Origin: RYN-433 sp036558265
GTDB taxonomy: Bacteria > Planctomycetota > Phycisphaerae > Tepidisphaerales > Tepidisphaeraceae
Length of the DNA stretch: 18,872 nt
Direction: 5' to 3'
Assembly (NCBI GenBank): GCA_036558265.1
Contig: DATBFY010000177.1
Coordinates: 1-18,872 of the forward strand
Shown: positions 1-6,299 of the stretch, piece by piece
Numbering within the stretch: the stretch's first letter is position 1
Layout: the number at the start of each line of letters is the position of its first letter
Notes under the pieces: model-generated
Database searches by the model: none
What the model was told of the DNA's origin: nothing
What the model saw: only the letters and a program-made list of their open reading frames with translations
Position numbers and translations under genes: made by a program

Positions 1-1169
1 ACGCCGCCAGCTTGCAGTTCGAGTGGGGCGGCGATTCGCAGAGCTACGTGGTCGGCGGCGGCATCCTGATCGACCGCGCCAGCGGCCGGCAGATCGGGCA
101 GGTGCACACCGATTCGGGCGACGAGGGACTGGGCGGCGTGCTCGCCGGGCTCCTCGCCGACGACCGCGCGCTGGTCGTCTGGGACAAGTATCCGCGCCAC
201 CTGGCGCTGCGGGGCGTCCCGATCCGCCGCGAACGTCCGCAGTGGTTCCTGGTCGACCTGCTGTCGGCAACGGCGCAGCGGTTCGAGCAATTGCAGTGCA
301 CCGGCCGCGAGTTCGGCAACCCGACCGCCGCCACCGCGTCGCTCGTGCAGACCGGCCGCCTGACCGACGGCAGCCGGTTTCTGGTCGTGGACGCCAAATT
401 CACCGCCGCGCTCAATCCCCTGCCCGACGCCCCCAGCCTGCTGCTGCTGCGGCAGGACCAGTTCGTCCTGATCGCCGACGGCCAGCCCCGGTTGCCGATC
501 GGCACGCTGACCTCCGACGGCACGTTCTCGCTGGAGCGGCCGGAGTACACGCTGCGACGGGGCGAGAAGCCCGCGGTGCGCGTGCGGCGGCTGGTGTTCG
601 CCGTCACCGGCGGCGAGCGGTCGCTCGCGCTGCGCATCGGTCCGTCGGCGGAGATGGCGCTCCCGTTGCCGCCGTCGGACGCGCCCGCGGCGCCCGTGGT
701 CGTTGCCTCGCCCCCGCCCGCCGAGCACCTGGCCGCATCGCTCTATGCCATGCCCGAGGAGCCGACCGGCGTTTCGGCAAAGGTGGCGTGGGCGCGCGTC
801 CAGCCTTACGAGCTGGATCCCGAGCAGGCCGACTACGTCCCGCTCCGCGTCACTTATACGTCGCCGCGCGACAACGCGAGCGTGCTGGCCGTCAACTTCG
901 ACCTGACCGTCAACACGCCGCGGACGCTGACGCGCACGTCGATCAACGCGCCGCCACGATTCGGGCTGCTGCTGCCCGACGGCACGCACCTGCGCCCGGC
1001 GGTCGAGCTGCCGGCCCCGCTGCCCGTGACGCTGGCGGCCGGCGAGCGCTTCAACCACACGTGCCTGTTCGTCCTGGAGTCGCCCGCCGCGCGGTTCCGC
1101 CTGACGTACGACGGCACCCCGATCGCCACCGTGACGCCCGAAGCGTCCACGGCCCGCTCGACGCCGTGA
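1..1169 (+). CDS. Protein of unknown function, 5' end outside window
   Basis: The frame is open from the left edge, so about 388 C-terminal residues are visible and the true start lies upstream; the TTG at position 12 is unlikely to be the start. I do not recognise the family. The first 200 or so residues are beta-rich with short strands and phrases such as VVWDKYP and WFLVDLLSATAQRF, which resemble blades of a WD40/TolB/PQQ-type propeller. A Pro/Ala linker follows (roughly residues 218-243), then about 120 residues that look like an Ig-like beta-sandwich (YVPLRVTYTSPRDNASVLAV). No membrane segment or catalytic motif is visible. The gene ends 9 bp before the convergent minus-strand ELWxxDGT gene, so the two 3' ends face each other. 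The reading frame is convincing from base composition and length; the function is unknown. Confidence 0.7.
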   Translation, partial: AASLQFEWGGDSQSYVVGGGILIDRASGRQIGQVHTDSGDEGLGGVLAGLLADDRALVVWDKYPRHLALRGVPIRRERPQWFLVDLLSATAQRFEQLQCTGREFGNPTAATASLVQTGRLTDGSRFLVVDAKFTAALNPLPDAPSLLLLRQDQFVLIADGQPRLPIGTLTSDGTFSLERPEYTLRRGEKPAVRVRRLVFAVTGGERSLALRIGPSAEMALPLPPSDAPAAPVVVASPPPAEHLAASLYAMPEEPTGVSAKVAWARVQPYELDPEQADYVPLRVTYTSPRDNASVLAVNFDLTVNTPRTLTRTSINAPPRFGLLLPDGTHLRPAVELPAPLPVTLAAGERFNHTCLFVLESPAARFRLTYDGTPIATVTPEASTARSTP

Positions 1170-1178
1170 GGCATCGCG

Positions 1179-4100
1179 TCACCGATCGATCGTAATCCCG
1201 GCGGCGGCTGGGACGCGCTTTATTGACTTCGCCTTCGAGACCGGCGTGACGGAGAACACCGGCTTGGCCGCTTTGGGCTTCACGGGCGTAGCAGCAGGAA
1301 CCGGTGAGGCGATCGGCGCGGGCAACGTCGTGTTGTAGCGTTGGGCGAGGATGACCAGATCATCGAAATCGACGTTGCCGTCGCCGGTGAAGTCGCCGTC
1401 GGACCAGAGCTTGTTGCCGGTGCTGTTGTAGTGCTGGGCGAGGATGACCAGGTCGTTGAAGTCGACGGCCCGGTCGCGGTTGGCATCCCCGTTCAGGACG
1501 AAGAAGTCGAACATGAAATCGCTCCCGAGCGGATTACCGGCGGCATCCGTAAGCCACGCAGCGGGGATCGACAGGCGGTAATCGCCGTCGGGCAAGGGTG
1601 ACCCAGGCGTGATCGTCAACGTGTTGGTCGCGGCGTCGTACGTGCTTGTCAACGCGGGCGTGATCGCTTGCGCAGGGCCACCGCCCTGGCGCTGCAGCGT
1701 GGGCGCGCTGCCGGTCCCCAAGGTGACCCCTTCGCTCAAATGCAGGCGGATGCTGCCGCCGCCGTTCAGGCCCGACGGCTCGAACGCGGCATCGACCACG
1801 CGCGGGGCGACATCGTCCACCACCTTGAATACCTCTCGACCGACGTCCGGGCGCGTGGCGATGAAGTAGAGCTGGTCGCCGATGACGGTGAGGGAGGTGG
1901 GGTCCGAGCCGGTGGGACCGGGGTCGAGGTTGGCGACCAGTTCGGGCGTGCCGCCGCCGCTCGCGCCGGCGCGCCACAACTCGGCGCCCTCGCCTGGGGT
2001 CTGGGCGGTGAAGTAGATGCTCCCGCGCCAAGTAGCGATCGAGCGGGCGACGTCGGCCTGCCCGGTCTGGACGGTGGGGTCGGAGCCGCCCGAGCCAGGC
2101 ACGACGTCAGCGAACAGGTTGGTGCCCGCGTCCGTCCCATCAGTCCGCCACCACTCCGAGCCGTGTGCCGAATCCGAGCCTACGAAATACAGGTAATCGC
2201 CGATGGCCGTTCGGTTCCATCCGGTGACTGACCGCCCCTCAACGCCGTTGGCCCAGACGCTGCGCGTGCCGGCGGCCGTTCCGTCGGACTCAGCGAGCGT
2301 GCTGCCGGTCAGGAAATAAACCTTGTTCTTAAAGACCGTGAAGTCCGAACTGACATTGATGCCCGTGAAAAGGGTGACGTTGTTCGATGACCCATCGCTG
2401 AAGCCCAGGAAATTAGCGCCGGTCGCGAGGCTGCTGAAGACGAGCCGCGTGCCGGCGAAGCCCAGGTGGAGCACCTGCTGACCGGTTTCGGCAAACACGT
2501 CGGCTGCGGCAGCTCCGTTGCCGATCTTCGCGAGCTTTGTATCGGGCGAGAAGTAGAGCGTCTGACCGTCCGGGCCGGCGATCAAATCGGTGATGCGCAC
2601 CGGCGCGTGGAAGACCTCCTCCGTGCCCTGCGGCGTCCCGTCGGTGCGGTAGAGCGCAAGGCCCGAGCCGGCCGCATTGTCCGGACCCGTGAAGTACAGG
2701 CGGTCGCCCACTACGGCGAGGTGGCGGTAGCGGCGGGTGGCGAATGTGTCCTCGGGCCATGATCTGTTGAACGAGAGGAATGACTGCGTCCCGGCGGGCG
2801 TGCCGTCCGTGCGGTACAAGTGGTTGTTTGTCCCAGCGAACGCGTTGTAGAAGTAAGTGTAGCCCTTGAACGTGACGTACTCGTACCGGCCCCGCCCCGT
2901 GACCGGCCCGTTCTGGCTCTCGTCCGTGTCCGGGGCCGCGGCGCTCAGATACGTCGGCGCACCCCCGTCGGGCGCGATACGGAACAGTGCCCGCGTGAAT
3001 TGCAATGGAGAAGGCCGCAAGTCGTTGGGCGGCCGGGCGCCGACCAGCGGCACGCCTCCGGCGTCGATCAACTCGGCCGGAAACGAGCTCATCGTCAGCG
3101 TGTTAATGTCGACGATCGGGTGCGTGCCGGCGGCGGTCGCGTCGCTCACCTGCGGTTCGAACCCGACCGCCGGGTCGTCGGCGTCGAGCAGCAACCGTCC
3201 GTCGGGAAGCATGGCGCCTTGAAAGCCCACGTGCGTGTCGAATGAGGACGTGGAGCCCGGGTAGATGTCCTTGACGCGGTAGGTGCTGCCCGGGGCCGCA
3301 CCGCCGTCGGCGAAATAGAGCTCGGCGCCGCTCGTGCCGTCGTCGGCGAAGAAGTAGGCGCCGCGCGCGGTGACGAGGGGTTTGAACATTGCCTGCGGGA
3401 CGCTCGACGCGGTGCCGGGACGGATGTCGGCCAGGCGGTATGTTCCCGTGGCCGTGCCGTCGCTACGCCACAGTTCGCGACCGGCGGTAGGGTCGTTGGC
3501 GTAAAAGAACAACTGGTCGGTCCCGGCGGCGAGCGGATAGGGGTTGAAGCCGGTGGGCGGGTTGGGGAGCACCGGGGCCGTCCCTTCGGGCGTGAAGTCG
3601 CTGCGCCAGAGGGTCGCCGTGCTGCTGGCACCGGTGGCGGCCGTAAAGTAGAGGTTGCCGCCCATGACCGTGAGATTGCCGACTGGGACGTTGTTCGCGG
3701 GGGAGATGTCTTTAAAGAGCCGCGTTCCCTGGACCGTCCCGTCGGACTCCCAGATCTGGTCGGGGTATTCGCCGGGCGGGGTGGCGGCGACGTAGACCTT
3801 GTCCTGGTGGGCGACGATCTCGGGTGGGGCCGTGAACGTGAACTGCGCGAGCCGGACGGTGTTCTGCTGAGTGCCGTCGGTGCGCCAGAGGTCCATCAGG
3901 CCATTCTCGGTCGTCTCGAAGAAGAGGTACGGACCGGCGACGGTGAGGCCGCGGACGTTGGCGCTGGTGGCGCCGGGAGCGACGTCCATGAACATCGACG
4001 TGCCCGCGGGCGTGCCGTCGGTGGACCAGAGCTCGATCCCGTTGGCATCGGTGGCGTTGAAGAAGACACGCCCGGCGAACGCGACGTAATTCGTATACGG

Positions 4101-4508
4101 CGAAAAGGTGAAATAGCCCGGTTTGACGTCGGCAAGTGGCCGGGTGCCGTCGGTCGTGCCGTCCGTCACCCAGAGTTGAATGGGGCCGCTGGCCGCCGAA
4201 CTCACGTACTGGAAGTACACCTTGTCACCGGCCACGACGGGATGGAACGTGGACTCTGGGACCAGCGGCTTGGCCGCGAACCCACCCTTGACCAGCGTGG
4301 TGCCGGCCGCCGTACCGTCGGTCCGCCACAGCGCATACAACCCATCGGCCTGGGCGGCGAAGAACAGGCCCTGGTTGCCCAGGGTGACGAAATCGATCGG
4401 GTTCGATGAGAACGTGTCGGTGTTGACGTCCGCGGCGAGTTGGACGGACAGGAGAGTGCGCGGTTCGAGCGACTCGACTGCGATGTGTGGCGTCGTACGA
4501 CGTCTCAC
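1179..4508 (-). CDS. ELWxxDGT-repeat surface protein with LEPR motif and C-terminal EF-hand/dockerin module
   Basis: Start chosen at GTG 4508 because a strong ribosome-binding site (AGGAGG at 4517-4522, 8-nt spacing) precedes it; the open frame extends to 4601 without a comparable site. The product is 1109 residues. The N-terminus is basic (VRRRTTPH) followed by SLEPRTLLS, the planctomycete LEPR motif. The body, to about residue 895, holds around 14-16 repeats of roughly 50 residues with cores such as ALWRTDGTAAGT, IELWSTDGTPAGT and RELWRSDGTATGT; some are degenerate. This is the ELWxxDGT repeat known from large exported proteins, expected to fold as beta-propellers. Residues about 900-1006 form an SbsA-like Ig domain, 1007-1062 two EF-hand/dockerin repeats (GDANRDRAVDF, DFTGDGNVDF), and 1063-1109 a Pro/Ala linker and basic tail. 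Probably exported and Ca2+-binding; ligand unknown. Last gene of a three-gene minus-strand cluster, 200 bp after its neighbour. Confidence 0.9.
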   Translation of the reverse strand: MRRRTTPHIAVESLEPRTLLSVQLAADVNTDTFSSNPIDFVTLGNQGLFFAAQADGLYALWRTDGTAAGTTLVKGGFAAKPLVPESTFHPVVAGDKVYFQYVSSAASGPIQLWVTDGTTDGTRPLADVKPGYFTFSPYTNYVAFAGRVFFNATDANGIELWSTDGTPAGTSMFMDVAPGATSANVRGLTVAGPYLFFETTENGLMDLWRTDGTQQNTVRLAQFTFTAPPEIVAHQDKVYVAATPPGEYPDQIWESDGTVQGTRLFKDISPANNVPVGNLTVMGGNLYFTAATGASSTATLWRSDFTPEGTAPVLPNPPTGFNPYPLAAGTDQLFFYANDPTAGRELWRSDGTATGTYRLADIRPGTASSVPQAMFKPLVTARGAYFFADDGTSGAELYFADGGAAPGSTYRVKDIYPGSTSSFDTHVGFQGAMLPDGRLLLDADDPAVGFEPQVSDATAAGTHPIVDINTLTMSSFPAELIDAGGVPLVGARPPNDLRPSPLQFTRALFRIAPDGGAPTYLSAAAPDTDESQNGPVTGRGRYEYVTFKGYTYFYNAFAGTNNHLYRTDGTPAGTQSFLSFNRSWPEDTFATRRYRHLAVVGDRLYFTGPDNAAGSGLALYRTDGTPQGTEEVFHAPVRITDLIAGPDGQTLYFSPDTKLAKIGNGAAAADVFAETGQQVLHLGFAGTRLVFSSLATGANFLGFSDGSSNNVTLFTGINVSSDFTVFKNKVYFLTGSTLAESDGTAAGTRSVWANGVEGRSVTGWNRTAIGDYLYFVGSDSAHGSEWWRTDGTDAGTNLFADVVPGSGGSDPTVQTGQADVARSIATWRGSIYFTAQTPGEGAELWRAGASGGGTPELVANLDPGPTGSDPTSLTVIGDQLYFIATRPDVGREVFKVVDDVAPRVVDAAFEPSGLNGGGSIRLHLSEGVTLGTGSAPTLQRQGGGPAQAITPALTSTYDAATNTLTITPGSPLPDGDYRLSIPAAWLTDAAGNPLGSDFMFDFFVLNGDANRDRAVDFNDLVILAQHYNSTGNKLWSDGDFTGDGNVDFDDLVILAQRYNTTLPAPIASPVPAATPVKPKAAKPVFSVTPVSKAKSIKRVPAAAGITIDR
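1182..1811 (-). repeat. C-terminal module copy 1 (Ig-like + two EF-hand repeats + basic tail)
   Basis: This stretch encodes the last 210 residues of the ELWxxDGT protein. It is homologous to 4712-5329 and 6303-6917. The order is an SbsA-like Ig domain ending in DAAGNPLGSDFMFDFFVLN, two EF-hand repeats containing DFNDLVILAQHYN and DFDDLVILAQRYN, and a tail containing ATPVKPKAAKPVFSVTPVSK. The similarity is visible in protein and, over the EF-hand part, in DNA. Confidence 0.85.
4446..4472 (-). other. LEPR motif (SLEPRTLLS) of the ELWxxDGT protein
   Basis: It encodes SLEPRTLLS about 13 residues after the chosen GTG start. No hydrophobic signal peptide precedes it, so the motif stands where an export signal would be expected. 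The same motif with variations occurs in the two upstream genes. Confidence 0.8.
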
Positions 4509-4516
4509 GGGGCGTT

Positions 4517-4522
4517 CCTCCT
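4517..4522 (-). promoter_or_regulatory. Ribosome-binding site deciding the start of the ELWxxDGT gene
   Basis: On the minus strand this reads AGGAGG, 8 nt before GTG 4508. It is one of the best Shine-Dalgarno matches in the window and excludes the longer frame starting at 4601 as the likely start. Confidence 0.75.
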
Positions 4523-4708
4523 TTGGGTCGACGGGCAAACGCATTAGCCAGCGCAGCAGGAATGTTACGGGGAAAGCGGGCTCGTTTTCGCCCGGAAACA
4601 CGCAATTTGCTTACGTGGTCATAAATAGGCAAGAATACGACAAGCGGCGCGCTCGCGTGGGGTCCACGCTCGCTCAGCGAACGACCGATGCAGGCAAAAT
4701 CCCGCTCA

Positions 4709-6238
4709 TCACCGCCGTTTCGGCGCTGCCGGCTTCGGTTTCGCACTCCCCGCCCTGGGCTTCGCCACCGATGTGACGGAGAAGGTCGCCTCGGCCGACC
4801 TGGCCTTCACGGGCGTTGCCACCGGGACTGGCGCCGCCACCGGCGGCATAAGTGTCGTGTCGTACCGCTGCGCCAGGATCACCAGGTCCGCGAAATCCGC
4901 GTCGCCGTCGTAATCGAAATCCCCCTGCGCGAAATTCTTGCCCGTCGTGTTGTAGTTCTGCGCCAGCGTCGTCAGGTCGGCGAAGTCCACGGTTCGGTCG
5001 CGGTTGGCGTCGCCGGCCAGGACGTAGAAGTCGAAGCTGAAGTCCGCCGCCATCGGATTCCCATTGCGGTCGGTCAGCCCGGGTGAGGCGAGCACGGTGC
5101 CGTGGTAGTTGCCGTCCGGCGGCGGGCCGGCGTTGAAGACGAAGTCGGCCGTGAACGCCGCCGGGTCGTAGTGGAGCGTGACCCCGGTCAGCGGCAGGTC
5201 CACGCCCGTCCTGGCATCGCGGAGGCGCAGGTCCGACACGTCCAGCGACGGCGAGACGTCGCGCGTGAACTTGAGCCGAAGCGTCGGCTTGGGCGCCGCG
5301 TAGAGGTACTCGGCGCTGATCACGTTCGGCCCGGGCGGCACCTGCGGGGTCGCCCAGCCCACGAATGCCGACCCGAGGTCCGACAGGTTGATCGGAATCG
5401 CCTTGATCAGGTTCAGGTTCGTGTCGTACAGCGACGCCTTCGTGCCCGTGCGCGCCAGCAGGACGTTGTCCGTCGAAATGTCCAGGTCGTCGGCCCCGGT
5501 GTTGATCGTCTTGAGGAGCGTGCCCGAGGGGCTCAGCTTGTAGATGAAGCCGTTGTAGCTGCCGACGTAGATGTTGCCGGCAGCGTCGGCGGTCACGGCG
5601 CGGTTGTCCAGGCCGGGCGGTGTGATCGTCCTGACCCGCTCCATCGTGGACGGGTTGAACACCACAACCTGGCCGGTCGTGCTGGACGAATTGCCCGCCA
5701 TCACGTAGAGCAGGCCGTCCATCCCGATCGAGAGGTCCGCGGTATCCAGATCGGTAGCGAACCGCTGGCCGGCATAGTTGTTGGCCGTGTCGAAGCGGAC
5801 GATGCCCTGTGCGTCACCCCCGGCCGCCTCGTCGGTCACGAAGACGAAATCGCGGATCGCCGCAATCCCCCCGAAGTCGCCCACGTTGTAGATCGACCAG
5901 CCGGAGTACGTGTGGCTGGTGTACGTGCCCGCGTTGTAGGTCGCCAGCGTGGGACTGAACGTGCCGTCGAAGGCCTGGATGCGTCCAAGGGGATCGACCA
6001 CCACGTCGCGAATGCCGCTGTCGCCGTTGGGGAACTGCAGCGTGCGCACGATCTGGCCGGACTGGTTGTACTCGTAGACGAAGTTCTTGCGGCTGCCGAT
6101 GTTGCCGTTGGCGACCAGGAAGTTGGCGGCGGTGAGCTGGAGACGGGGCTCCAGGGGTTCGAGGACGGGCGATCTTGACCTCGTGCTGCCGTACTGCCGT
6201 TGCTGGTTGTGGTACTGCCGCCCTTGTTCGACTTGCAT
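4709..6238 (-). CDS. NHL-like beta-propeller surface protein with LEPR motif and EF-hand/dockerin module
   Basis: 509 residues from ATG 6238, preceded by a modest GAGGG ribosome-binding site about 7 nt upstream. The N-terminus is hydrophilic and Gln/Arg-rich, then carries PLEPRLQL, a divergent LEPR motif with RLQL in place of RTLL. Residues about 40-300 contain repeated strand patterns (GIRDVVVDPLGRIQAFDG, AVTADAAGNIYVGSYNGFI, DLSIGMDGLLYVMAG) typical of NHL/SMP-30-like propellers. Residues 304-408 form an SbsA-like Ig domain (LTDRNGNPMAADFSFDFYVL), 409-463 two EF-hand/dockerin repeats (GDANRDRTVDF, DFDYDGDADF), and 464-509 a Pro-rich linker with an Arg/Lys-rich tail ending PKRR. Only 61 bp separate it from the upstream cyclophilin gene, so cotranscription is likely. 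No catalytic residues are recognised; probably an exported, Ca2+-binding structural or recognition protein. Confidence 0.87.
   Translation of the reverse strand: MQVEQGRQYHNQQRQYGSTRSRSPVLEPLEPRLQLTAANFLVANGNIGSRKNFVYEYNQSGQIVRTLQFPNGDSGIRDVVVDPLGRIQAFDGTFSPTLATYNAGTYTSHTYSGWSIYNVGDFGGIAAIRDFVFVTDEAAGGDAQGIVRFDTANNYAGQRFATDLDTADLSIGMDGLLYVMAGNSSSTTGQVVVFNPSTMERVRTITPPGLDNRAVTADAAGNIYVGSYNGFIYKLSPSGTLLKTINTGADDLDISTDNVLLARTGTKASLYDTNLNLIKAIPINLSDLGSAFVGWATPQVPPGPNVISAEYLYAAPKPTLRLKFTRDVSPSLDVSDLRLRDARTGVDLPLTGVTLHYDPAAFTADFVFNAGPPPDGNYHGTVLASPGLTDRNGNPMAADFSFDFYVLAGDANRDRTVDFADLTTLAQNYNTTGKNFAQGDFDYDGDADFADLVILAQRYDTTLMPPVAAPVPVATPVKARSAEATFSVTSVAKPRAGSAKPKPAAPKRR
4712..5329 (-). repeat. C-terminal module copy 2 (Ig-like + two EF-hand repeats + basic tail)
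   Basis: It encodes the last 206 residues of the propeller protein and is homologous to 1182-1811 and 6303-6917. It contains DFADLVILAQRYDTTL followed by a tail with ATPVKARSAEATFSVTSVAK. The basic end PKPAAPKRR resembles the RARRS end of copy 3 more than the end of copy 1. Confidence 0.85.
6134..6163 (-). other. Divergent LEPR motif (LEPLEPRLQL)
   Basis: It encodes LEPLEPRLQL near residues 26-35 of the propeller protein. LEPR is kept but the usual (T)LL/LF after it is replaced by LQL. The motif lies further from the start than in the two neighbouring proteins. Confidence 0.7.
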
Positions 6239-6299
6239 GTGTGCCCTCGCCCTGGTTGGTGATGCCTCTGAATACCCTGTGGGCCCGCGCTCGTTGTGG

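Noticed and set aside
4655..4669. Hairpin GCGTGG-GGT-CCACGC after the NHL-like gene
   Set aside because: The stem is only 6 bp and has no T-tract on either strand; too weak to call a terminator.
5102..6178. Long + strand open frame of 358 codons opposite the NHL-like gene
   Set aside because: It is Arg/Val/Gly-rich with no domain pattern and lies antisense to a gene with clear domains; GC-rich DNA makes such frames by default.
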